The notes under the pieces: model-generated
The model's input: only the letters and a program-made list of their open reading frames with translations
Database searches by the model: none
Told to the model about the DNA's origin: nothing
Translations under genes and position numbers: made by a program
DNA from: Rhodoligotrophos sp. CJ14
GTDB taxonomy: Bacteria > Pseudomonadota > Alphaproteobacteria > Rhizobiales > Im1
Assembly: GCF_038811545.1 (NCBI RefSeq)
Contig: NZ_CP133319.1
Coordinates: forward strand, 372,001-436,000
DNA length: 64,000 nucleotides
Direction of reading: 5' to 3'
Shown: piece by piece, positions 18,065 through 25,666 of the stretch
Layout: each line of letters starts with the position of its first letter
How positions within the stretch are numbered: position 1 is the first letter of the stretch

Positions 18065-19048
18065 ATGCGCAGCCTAAAGATTGCTCACGAGAGTTGGCCG
18101 ATCGCCGGGTCTTTCACCATCTCACGTGGTTCAAAGACCTCGGCCGAGGTGGTCGTTGTCACCCTCGAGGAGGGTGGCGTCGTCGGGCGGGGCGAATGCG
18201 TGCCCTATGCCCATTACGGCGAGACCATCGACTCAGTCACTGCGGCGATCGAAGGGCTACGCCGGGATATCGAGGATGGACTGGATCGGGAAGCCCTCCG
18301 CACCAGCATGCCGGCGGGTGCCGCGCGCAATGCCATCGACTGCGCCCTCTGGGACTTGTTGGCAAAGCGCTCCGGCAAGCCGGTCTGGCTTATGGCCGGC
18401 TTGGTCGAGTTCAAGCCGCTGATCACCGCTTACACCCTGAGCCTGGCAAGCCCTGAGGTCATGGGCGAGCAGGCCGCGCGCTATGCCGACCGGCCCCTGC
18501 TCAAGCTCAAGCTGGGCAGTGGCGAGGAGGACATTGCCCGGCTTCAGGCGGTTCGCCGCTCAGCGCCAAATGTGAGGCTGATCGTCGACGCGAATGAGGG
18601 ATGGACGCCGGCCCAGCTGCCAGGCTTGTTCCGGGCCTGCGCGGATCTTGGTGTCGAACTGATCGAGCAGCCGCTCCCGGCCGCCGATGATTCCGCCCTC
18701 GCCGATGTCGAGCGGCCGGTCGCCGTTTGCGCCGATGAGGCCGTCCATGATCTCCAGACTTTGGACGGGCTGATCGGCAAATATGACGCGATCAATATCA
18801 AGCTCGACAAAACGGGCGGCCTGACCGAAGCGCTGCTCTTGGCCGATGCGGCAGCAGATAAGGGCTTGAGGATCATGGTGGGCTGCATGCTCGCCACCTC
18901 CCTTGCCATGGCGCCGGCGATGATCGTTGCCCAGGAGGCAAGCGTGGTCGATCTCGACGGACCCCTGCTGCTTGCGCGCGATCGTGTGCCGGGCATCACA
19001 TTCGAAGGCAGCCTGATGTATCCGCCGCCGCCTGAGCTTTGGGGGTGA
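18065..19048 (+). CDS. dgcA: DgcA-type N-acetyl-D-glutamate racemase / dipeptide epimerase
   Basis: 327 residues, enolase superfamily (muconate lactonising subgroup). Catalytic features are visible: the KxK motif at Lys147/Lys149 (LLKLKLGSG), metal ligands Asp175 (IVDANEGW), Glu201 (LIEQPLP) and Asp224 (CADEAVHD), and the opposite-face base Lys246 (NIKLDKTGG). These are typical of dipeptide epimerases such as L-Ala-D/L-Glu epimerase. Pairing with dgcN suggests racemisation of N-acetyl-D-glutamate, but muropeptide L-Ala-D-Glu epimerisation is the alternative. The ATG at 18065 is preferred to one at 18020, which lies inside dgcN and starts with a run of Ser codons. Confidence 0.88.
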   Translation: MRSLKIAHESWPIAGSFTISRGSKTSAEVVVVTLEEGGVVGRGECVPYAHYGETIDSVTAAIEGLRRDIEDGLDREALRTSMPAGAARNAIDCALWDLLAKRSGKPVWLMAGLVEFKPLITAYTLSLASPEVMGEQAARYADRPLLKLKLGSGEEDIARLQAVRRSAPNVRLIVDANEGWTPAQLPGLFRACADLGVELIEQPLPAADDSALADVERPVAVCADEAVHDLQTLDGLIGKYDAINIKLDKTGGLTEALLLADAAADKGLRIMVGCMLATSLAMAPAMIVAQEASVVDLDGPLLLARDRVPGITFEGSLMYPPPPELWG

Positions 19049-19158
19049 GGCAGCGCAACTCTTCCTAAACATTTGCCGGCAATACTCGCACCTTAAGAGC
19101 CGCTGTGGTCCTTCTCAGCGGATATGTGGCCGTGGGCGCGTTTGGGGCGGGTCAGAGT

Positions 19159-20004
19159 ATGAATGATGGCCGGAGATTGACGCCGGTTCGGGAGGAAGAC
19201 TACGAGCTGATCGAACAGGCCGTCATGGAAACGGCGCGCGGCCGCTGGTTTCTTGCGGAATATGCCAGGCGTAACCGTGCCGCCGATACCCGCGTTCTGC
19301 TTGATGCGATCAAGCGTCTGGAGCGGGTGGTCAGCGCCCAGACGGTCGAGTTCGTCCCCACCCTCGAGAGCTCGCAAGCCGTTGGCAAGGTTCGCGAGCT
19401 GATGCAGGAAGCGGTGGCGGATGTGACCGCCATGCTTGCAAGCACAGGCCACGACACTGATTCGGGCGAAGCTCGGCGCGACCCAACTCAGGTGCTCGAA
19501 TCACGCCTGCGTCGGCAGAGCACGATTCTGGACGAGCTTATCCTCAATCTCCGGAGCGCCCACAACGCCATTGCGGTCGAGCAGACTGCCTCCGAGCCCC
19601 GCCGCCGCCTTGCCCAGGCCATAGACAAGCTCGCGGAGCTGTCGAAGACCCATTACAGCGTAAGCCAGGCGATCCGCCGCGGTATCAGCTTTTTCCGGAC
19701 GCTCGAGCAGGCTTTGGGTGAAGCAGCGCCCAAACCCGAACCGGAATCAGCCCCGCACTCCGACCAATCAACCGAATTGCCGTCAACGCCGAGCGCGGCG
19801 ATGCCTCCACTTGGTGAAGCCGAGGCCGGTGATGCGCGAGCCCGTGCAACCGAACCACCCACGACCAGTGCCACCAGCGAAACCGAAGCCAAGCAGAGCC
19901 GGATCGTCATCGTCCGCAAGCCAAGCTCGGCTCTAAGCCCCCTCCCCGATTTCAGCGAGGATGAGGAGGCAAACGAGGATCCGACGCGCCAGAGTGCTCA
20001 ATGA
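19159..20004 (+). CDS. Conserved hypothetical protein with coiled coil and disordered tail
   Basis: 281 residues from the ATG at 19159; a GTG at 19105 would add 18 residues. The N-terminal segment ETARGRWFLAEYARRNRAADT is strongly patterned and, from memory, recurs in hypothetical proteins of Hyphomicrobiales. Residues about 40-190 are helical with heptad-like spacing. The rest is Pro/Glu/Ala-rich and likely disordered, ending in a short motif (RIVIVRKPSSALSPLPDF) that looks conserved. I see no signal peptide or membrane segment. It follows dgcA by 110 bases on the same strand but is probably unrelated to D-glutamate use. Function unknown. Confidence 0.7.
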   Translation: MNDGRRLTPVREEDYELIEQAVMETARGRWFLAEYARRNRAADTRVLLDAIKRLERVVSAQTVEFVPTLESSQAVGKVRELMQEAVADVTAMLASTGHDTDSGEARRDPTQVLESRLRRQSTILDELILNLRSAHNAIAVEQTASEPRRRLAQAIDKLAELSKTHYSVSQAIRRGISFFRTLEQALGEAAPKPEPESAPHSDQSTELPSTPSAAMPPLGEAEAGDARARATEPPTTSATSETEAKQSRIVIVRKPSSALSPLPDFSEDEEANEDPTRQSAQ

Positions 20005-20060
20005 TATCGCCTTGGATGCTCGGCTCAAGGCCGAGCATGAGGCATGAGTGTTCCACGGCT

Positions 20061-21065
20061 TCAGAGCCCCCGATGCTCCAAGGCCTCCGCGAAGGTGCGG
20101 CGTTCGACGTTCCCGCCTGAGGCAACCACTACGACGGTTTCGCCGGCTGCAACATCAAGCTTGCCCGTCAGCAGCGCCGCCAGCGCCACGGCCCCGCCCG
20201 GCTCGATCACCAGCTTCAGAATGTCGAATGCGACCGCCATCGCGTGCCGGACCTCATCATCGCTGACCGCGAGCCCGCCTGCGAGGCGAGGCTGGTTCAC
20301 CGCAAAGGTGATCACCCCTGGCGTTCGCGCCATCAGAGCATCGCAAATTGAACCTGTGACCGCGTCATTCGCCTCGCGGCGGCCGCTGGCGAATGAGCGC
20401 GCGTGATCATCAAAGCCTGCCGGCTCCGCGGTCCAAATCTTCGAGCCGGGCGAGAGCTGCTCGATGGCAAGTGCAATCCCGGCAATGAGGCCGCCACCGC
20501 TGGCAGGCGCAACCACGTGATCGATGGTGAGCCCATCGGCCTGGGCCTGCTCGATGATCTCGAGGCCCACGGTGCCCTGTCCGGCAATGATGTCCGCGTC
20601 ATCATAGGGAGGCACGATCACCGCGCGCCGCTCTTGCGCGATGGTACGCGCGATCGCCTCCCTGTCCTCGCTGGCGCGGTTGAAGGTCACAACCTCCGCC
20701 CCATAGCCCGCCACATTGCGCAGCTTGATCTGCGGCGTATCCGCCGGCATCACCACCACCGCCGGCAGGCTGCAGAGCGCAGCAGCAGCCGCGACCCCCT
20801 GCCCATGATTGCCGGAAGAAAAGGCAACCACCCCGCCCGGGTGCTCGGCGGGCTCAAGTTGTGAGATGCGGTTATAGGCGCCCCGGAACTTGAAAGACCC
20901 CGTGCGCTGCAGCGACTCAGCCTTGATCCGCAGCCGGAAGCCGAGCTTGTCATCGAGTACGGGCGAGCCGAGAAGCGGAGTGCGGAAAGCCAATCCTTTG
21001 ATGCGCTGCGCCGCCTGCCGCACATCCTCGAAATGCGGTACCGCGATGTCTTGGCTGATCATCAT
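20061..21065 (-). CDS. Threonine/serine dehydratase (PLP-dependent, fold type II)
   Basis: 334 residues from an ATG at 21065, just after GGAGAG. The PLP lysine lies in the motif SFKFRGAYNRIS, and the phosphate-binding Gly-rich loop is ASGGGLIAG. Further family features are VAFSSGNHGQGVA and a C-terminal VVVASGGNVE. The enzyme deaminates threonine or serine to 2-oxobutyrate or pyruvate in the cytoplasm. There is no C-terminal ACT regulatory domain, so it is a catabolic or short biosynthetic type. Hydroxyaspartate ammonia-lyase or serine racemase activity cannot be excluded. It is divergent from the DUF2852 gene and convergent with the gene at 19159. Confidence 0.88.
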   Translation of the reverse strand: MMISQDIAVPHFEDVRQAAQRIKGLAFRTPLLGSPVLDDKLGFRLRIKAESLQRTGSFKFRGAYNRISQLEPAEHPGGVVAFSSGNHGQGVAAAAALCSLPAVVVMPADTPQIKLRNVAGYGAEVVTFNRASEDREAIARTIAQERRAVIVPPYDDADIIAGQGTVGLEIIEQAQADGLTIDHVVAPASGGGLIAGIALAIEQLSPGSKIWTAEPAGFDDHARSFASGRREANDAVTGSICDALMARTPGVITFAVNQPRLAGGLAVSDDEVRHAMAVAFDILKLVIEPGGAVALAALLTGKLDVAAGETVVVVASGGNVERRTFAEALEHRGL

Positions 21066-21161
21066 CACTCTCCGTTGTCCCAGGGCCGGCATGACCTGGC
21101 GTCGTCTTGAAGGGATTGGTTTACCTACCATATAGCAGGTGCCTAGCATGGAGGTTTCTTG

Positions 21162-21557
21162 ATGACACTGACGAAGACGACCGGCCGCCGGTGGACTCCT
21201 CTAAGTGTTGCCACGCTCGTACTCGGCTTTATGGTTTGGTGGCCGATCGGCTTGGCGGTGCTTGCCTATATTTTCTGGGGCGGACAGATCGATGAGGATT
21301 TTCAGCGCCTCCGCTCCCGCTTGACGGAGAACAAGGGCTTCTCCCGTGGCTTTTGCGCCCATAGGAGCTATGGCAGCTCCGGTAATGCGGCTTTTGATCG
21401 CTACAAGCGCGAGACCCTGCGCCGGCTCGAGGAAGAGCAGCAGGCTTTCAACGCCTATGTGGAGCGTCTCCGTGCTGCCCGCGACCAGGAGGAATTCGAC
21501 CGCTTCATGGCCGAGCGCCGCCAGGTATCGCCTGAGACGGGACCATCCGCGTCATAA
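21162..21557 (+). CDS. DUF2852 family small membrane protein
   Basis: 131 residues. One or two N-terminal membrane segments (LSVATLVLGFMVWWPIGLAV and on to YIFWG) are followed by a charged helical region with the family-like segment FDRYKRETLRRLEEEQQAF and FDRFMAERR near the end. This matches DUF2852, a small protein widespread in Rhizobiales with no known function. The start is the ATG at 21162, with GGAGG seven bases upstream; a TTG directly precedes it. A terminator follows at 21585, so it is a single-gene unit. Confidence 0.88.
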   Translation: MTLTKTTGRRWTPLSVATLVLGFMVWWPIGLAVLAYIFWGGQIDEDFQRLRSRLTENKGFSRGFCAHRSYGSSGNAAFDRYKRETLRRLEEEQQAFNAYVERLRAARDQEEFDRFMAERRQVSPETGPSAS

Positions 21558-21584
21558 CGACCGGAGAGCATGGGTCCAGCCAAC

Positions 21585-21616
21585 AATAAGCCCGTGTGTC
21601 TCACACGGGCTTTATT
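21585..21616 (+). terminator. Rho-independent terminator after the DUF2852 gene
   Basis: A perfect 10-bp stem (AGCCCGTGTG at 21589-21598, CACACGGGCT at 21602-21611) with a TCT loop is followed by TTATT and preceded by AATA, which extends pairing. It ends the DUF2852 transcript before fadE. Confidence 0.85.
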
Positions 21617-21829
21617 CATGCTTCGCGATCGTATGAAATTCCACGCGGATCCCCGTGAATATCGTCCGGTCGAATGGTCGATCGAGGCCTTAAAAGCGTT
21701 GGAATATTTTAAGCCCTCATAGGGCAGATTGTTCCTCTGCCAATGCTTGTGGTTCAATCATCGGATCGGCACGGCCGAGGCGGGTAAGCGTCGGGGACCA
21801 CCTCAATTCTGCAAGGACCTGATCCCAAG

Positions 21830-24205
21830 ATGGCGACAGAGCGCCCAACCTTTCGGCAAGAGCGAATCTCGCGCCCCCTGCTCGACTGGGTGCGAGGCAT
21901 CCTCCCTCCCATGTCGGACACGGAACGTGAAGCGCTCGAAGCCGGTACCGTCTGGTGGGATGCCGAGCTGATGAGCGGCTCGCCCAATTTCGAGCGGCTG
22001 CTTTCCGTGTCCGAGCACAAGCTGAGCCCTGAGGAACAGGCCTTTCTCGATGGTCCCGTGGAAGAACTCTGCGCGATGATCGATGACTGGCAGATCTGTT
22101 TCGTCGAACGCGACGTGCCTCAACACATCTGGGATTTCATCAAAGAGCATAAGTTCTTGGGGATGATCATCCCCAAGGCCTATGGTGGCCTCGGATTTTC
22201 TGCAACCGCCCATTCGGCCGTCGTGATGAAGCTTGCCTCGCGCTCGGCCTCCGCCGCCGTTTCGGTCATCGTGCCGAACTCGCTTGGGCCCGGCGAATTG
22301 CTGGCGCATTACGGCACCGACGCTCAGAAGGATTATTATCTGCCGCGCCTTGCCGATGGTCGCGAAATCCCGGCCTTCGGGCTGACCAGCGTCGAAGCGG
22401 GATCTGACGCCGCCGCCATGACCGATATTGGTGTTATCACCTATGGCGAATGGAAGGGCGAGCGCGTCCTCGGCATGCGTTTGAATTGGGCCAAGCGCTA
22501 TATCTCGCTGGGACCGATCTGCACCGTGCTCGGGCTTGCGTTCAAATTGACCGATCCCGATCATCTGCTGGGCGAGCGCGAGGATCTCGGCATCACCCTG
22601 GCGCTCGTTCCAACCGACACGCCCGGTGTCGAGATCGGCCGGCGCCATTACCCCGCCATGCAGGTCTTCGCCAATGGGCCGAACTGGGGCCGCGATGTGT
22701 TTCTGCCGCTCGATGCCATCATCGGCGGTGCTGAGCGGATCGGCCAGGGCTGGCGCATGCTGACGGCCGCCTTGGCTGCCGGCCGAGGCATCTCGCTCCC
22801 CTCGTTGTCGACCAGCGGCATGAAGATCTGTCTGCGCGCAACCGGCGCCTATGCCCGCATCCGCGAGCAATTCAACCTGCCCGTCGGACGCTTCGAAGGC
22901 GTGCAGGAAGCCTTGGCGCGCATGGCCGCGACGACCTATAAGATCGATGCGGGCCGCCGGCTGACACTCACCGCTCTTGATCTCGGTGAAAAGCCCGCGG
23001 TCATTTCGGGCATCATGAAATATCACGCGACCGAAGCGTTGAGGCGCGTGGTCGATGATGCTCTCGACATCCATGGCGGCCGCGGCATCTGTGATGGCCC
23101 CAATAACTATCTCGGCAATCTATACCGCGCCGTGCCCATTGGTATCACGGTGGAAGGCGCGAATATTCTCACCCGATCGCTGATCATTTTCGGCCAAGGC
23201 TCGATCCGCTGCCATCCCTATATCCTGCGCGAGATGGCGGCCGCCCATAATCCGGACCGTGAGCAGGGCCTGCGCGATTTCGACAAGGCGCTGTTCTCCC
23301 ATATCGGCCATGTCGCAAAGAACAAGCTGCGTGGCCTCTCCCGCAGCTGGAGCTTTGCGCTCATCGGCCCCTCACCGGTAGAGGATGAAACCGCGCGCTA
23401 TTATCGGGCCGTCGCGCAGCTTTCGGCCGCTCTCGCCCTGGTGACGGACGCGACCCTCGTCAATCTCGGAGGCGGCCTGAAGCGGCGCGAGATGATCTCG
23501 GCCCGCCTCGGCGATGTGCTCTCCGAGCTCTATTTCACCTCCGCCATCTTGAAGCGCTGGCGCGATGATGGCCGCCCGCACGAGGATCTGCCCCTCGTTC
23601 ACTGGGCTGCGCAATCCTCGCTGCATCAAGCGGAGCAGCGACTCAAGGAAACGCTGGACAATCTCCCCAACCGCCCCTTCGCCTGGTCGCTTCGGGCCAT
23701 GTTGCGGCCATTCGGCGCGATCCATCCAGCCGCTTCTGACCGATTGACCCGAGAGGTGGCCGAGCTGGTGATCACGCCGGGCCCAACCCGCGACCGGTTG
23801 ACCGATGGTATCTACATCGGCGGCAGCGAGACACCCCTCGGCCGTATCGAACAGGCATTCCTTGCCGTCACCCATCTCGAGCCGGTGCGCCAGAAGCTCA
23901 AGGCGGCGCGCATCCGCGATCTTGATGACGCGGTCGCGAAATCGGTGATCAGCCCGGAGGAGGCCCGGGAAATGCGGGAAACTGCAGCCCTGGTCCATCG
24001 GGTGCTTGAGGTCGACCATTTCACGCTTGATGAGATCAAGGGACTGGGACGCGACGAGGGATCGGGCGAAAGGGCAAGCCCGGCCAAGGCCACAGCCGCT
24101 AAGGCGGAGCCATCGCCGCAGGAACCGGAAACTGCCATGCCGTCCAGAAACCGCCCGGCCGAATTCATCGATGCCGGAACCGAGATCCGGCCCGGACTCA
24201 CATAG
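21830..24205 (+). CDS. fadE: Acyl-CoA dehydrogenase, FadE type (DUF1974)
   Basis: 791 residues, close to the size of enterobacterial FadE (about 814). Domains in order: an N-terminal extension, acyl-CoA dehydrogenase N-terminal and middle domains (FGLTSVEAGSDAAAMTD), the C-terminal helical domain (ALDIHGGRGICDGPNN and YRAVPIGITVEGANILTRS, whose Glu near residue 443 is the likely catalytic base), then the FadE-specific DUF1974 region. The last about 50 residues are a charged, Ala/Pro-rich tail. It catalyses the first, FAD-dependent oxidation of fatty acyl-CoA. It heads an operon with a thiolase and a FadJ-type multifunctional enzyme. Confidence 0.94.
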   Translation: MATERPTFRQERISRPLLDWVRGILPPMSDTEREALEAGTVWWDAELMSGSPNFERLLSVSEHKLSPEEQAFLDGPVEELCAMIDDWQICFVERDVPQHIWDFIKEHKFLGMIIPKAYGGLGFSATAHSAVVMKLASRSASAAVSVIVPNSLGPGELLAHYGTDAQKDYYLPRLADGREIPAFGLTSVEAGSDAAAMTDIGVITYGEWKGERVLGMRLNWAKRYISLGPICTVLGLAFKLTDPDHLLGEREDLGITLALVPTDTPGVEIGRRHYPAMQVFANGPNWGRDVFLPLDAIIGGAERIGQGWRMLTAALAAGRGISLPSLSTSGMKICLRATGAYARIREQFNLPVGRFEGVQEALARMAATTYKIDAGRRLTLTALDLGEKPAVISGIMKYHATEALRRVVDDALDIHGGRGICDGPNNYLGNLYRAVPIGITVEGANILTRSLIIFGQGSIRCHPYILREMAAAHNPDREQGLRDFDKALFSHIGHVAKNKLRGLSRSWSFALIGPSPVEDETARYYRAVAQLSAALALVTDATLVNLGGGLKRREMISARLGDVLSELYFTSAILKRWRDDGRPHEDLPLVHWAAQSSLHQAEQRLKETLDNLPNRPFAWSLRAMLRPFGAIHPAASDRLTREVAELVITPGPTRDRLTDGIYIGGSETPLGRIEQAFLAVTHLEPVRQKLKAARIRDLDDAVAKSVISPEEAREMRETAALVHRVLEVDHFTLDEIKGLGRDEGSGERASPAKATAAKAEPSPQEPETAMPSRNRPAEFIDAGTEIRPGLT

Positions 24206-24242
24206 GAGGCCAGCCATCACCACGGATATCAGCGATAACGCG

Positions 24243-25661
24243 GTGACGCCCGAGGGCGATGCACCTCGTGCACCGACGACACAGGGCGATGCGCCCGCAT
24301 CGGCCGTAGCCCCCGTGGCCTTTGCAACCGCAACCGCCCCCACGACGAAGCCGACAGCACCCGCCCCGGTTGGATCCGGCACGCGTCGCGTCTATCTCGT
24401 CGATGGTGCACGCACGCCCTATCTCAAGGCACGCACGGGTCCCGGCCCTTTCACACCGGTTGATCTCGCCGTTCAGGCAGGGCGTCTGCTGCTGGCCCGG
24501 CAGCCCTTCCCGTCCGATGCATTCGACGATGTCATCCTCGGCTGCGTGAATGTCCATCCCGATGAGGTCAATCCCGGCCGGGTGGCGGCGTTGCGCCTCG
24601 GCTGCGGCGCGGAAGTGCCGGGCTGGTCGGTCCAGCGCAACTGCGCCTCGGGCATGCAGTCGATCGATATCGCCTTCAAATATATTGCGGCTGGCCATGG
24701 TGACCTCATCCTTGCCGGGGGAACCGAGGCCTTGAGCCATGCGCCCCTTCTTTACAAGGAGGACGCGGTGCGCTGGTTCGGCGGCCTGAACAGCGCCAAG
24801 AGCTTAGGCGACAAACTCGCCCAGATCGGTAAGTTCCGCCCGGGCTTTTTCAGCCCCTCGATTGGCATTCTCCGTGGCCTCACCGACCCGGTGGTGAAGC
24901 TCAATATGGGCCAGACCGCCGAGCGCCTAGCGCATCAGTTCGGCATCAGCCGCGAACAGGCCGATGCCTACGCCCTTGAGAGCCATCAGCGCATAGCCAA
25001 GGCGCGAGCAGAGGGCTGGCTCAGCGAAGTCGAGCCGATGATCGCGCCCGATGGGACCGTCTATGATCATGACGACGGGGTTCGGCCCGACAATACCCTG
25101 GAACAGCTTGCCAGCCTCAAGCCGGTCTTCGAGCCGCCCTTCGGCAGGGTGACTGCGGGAAATTCGTCCCAGATCACCGATGGCGGCTCATGGACCATCA
25201 TCGCCTCCGAGGCTGCGGTCGAGAAATATGGCTTAAAGCCCATGGCGCGGATCGTGGACTGCGTGTGGGAGGCCCTCGATCCATCGGTCATGGGTTTGGG
25301 CCCGGTATTGAGCGCGACGGCCCTTCTTCAGCGCAATGACCTCAAGCGCGATGATATCGGCGCCTGGGAACTCAACGAAGCCTTCGCGGCCCAGGTTCTT
25401 GCCTGTCTCGCGGCCTGGCGCGACAAGGATTTCTGCCGCGATATTCTGGGCCTTCCCCGCCCGTTCGGCGCGATTGATCGCTCGATCCTGAATGTGGATG
25501 GCGGCGCGATCAGCATCGGCCACCCCGTCGGCAGCAGCGGCAATCGCATCACCCTGCATCTCGCCCATGTGATGCAGAGGCTGGGTGCGCGCCATGGGGT
25601 GGCGACGGAATGCGTCGGCGGCGGCCTTGGGGGTGCCATGCTGCTCGAGCTGGTGGAGTAG
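24243..25661 (+). CDS. Acetyl-CoA C-acyltransferase (thiolase)
   Basis: 472 residues from a GTG at 24243. The thiolase fold starts at RRVYLVDGARTPYLKA. Catalytic features are NCASGMQS (acylated Cys), GHPVGSSGNR (His) and CVGGGLGGAM (second Cys). It cleaves 3-ketoacyl-CoA to release acetyl-CoA and completes the cycle run by fadE and fadJ. The start is odd. No ATG exists in frame before the thiolase fold. The only good ribosome binding site, AGGAGG (24204-24209), sits six bases before an in-frame ATC at 24216. About 45 residues before the fold are Ala/Pro/Thr-rich and look like a non-conserved leader. GTG at 24243 is chosen as the first conventional codon. Confidence 0.9.
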   Translation: MTPEGDAPRAPTTQGDAPASAVAPVAFATATAPTTKPTAPAPVGSGTRRVYLVDGARTPYLKARTGPGPFTPVDLAVQAGRLLLARQPFPSDAFDDVILGCVNVHPDEVNPGRVAALRLGCGAEVPGWSVQRNCASGMQSIDIAFKYIAAGHGDLILAGGTEALSHAPLLYKEDAVRWFGGLNSAKSLGDKLAQIGKFRPGFFSPSIGILRGLTDPVVKLNMGQTAERLAHQFGISREQADAYALESHQRIAKARAEGWLSEVEPMIAPDGTVYDHDDGVRPDNTLEQLASLKPVFEPPFGRVTAGNSSQITDGGSWTIIASEAAVEKYGLKPMARIVDCVWEALDPSVMGLGPVLSATALLQRNDLKRDDIGAWELNEAFAAQVLACLAAWRDKDFCRDILGLPRPFGAIDRSILNVDGGAISIGHPVGSSGNRITLHLAHVMQRLGARHGVATECVGGGLGGAMLLELVE

Positions 25662-25666
25662 ACCTG

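Noticed and set aside
21633-21722. 29-codon ATG frame between the DUF2852 terminator and fadE (MKFHADPREYRPVEW...)
   Set aside because: The peptide reads plausibly, but there is no clear ribosome binding site and no support beyond the open frame. Ribosome profiling would decide.
21803-23074. 423-codon minus-strand frame opposite fadE
   Set aside because: fadE carries all expected motifs; the antisense frame has no domain and is composition-driven.
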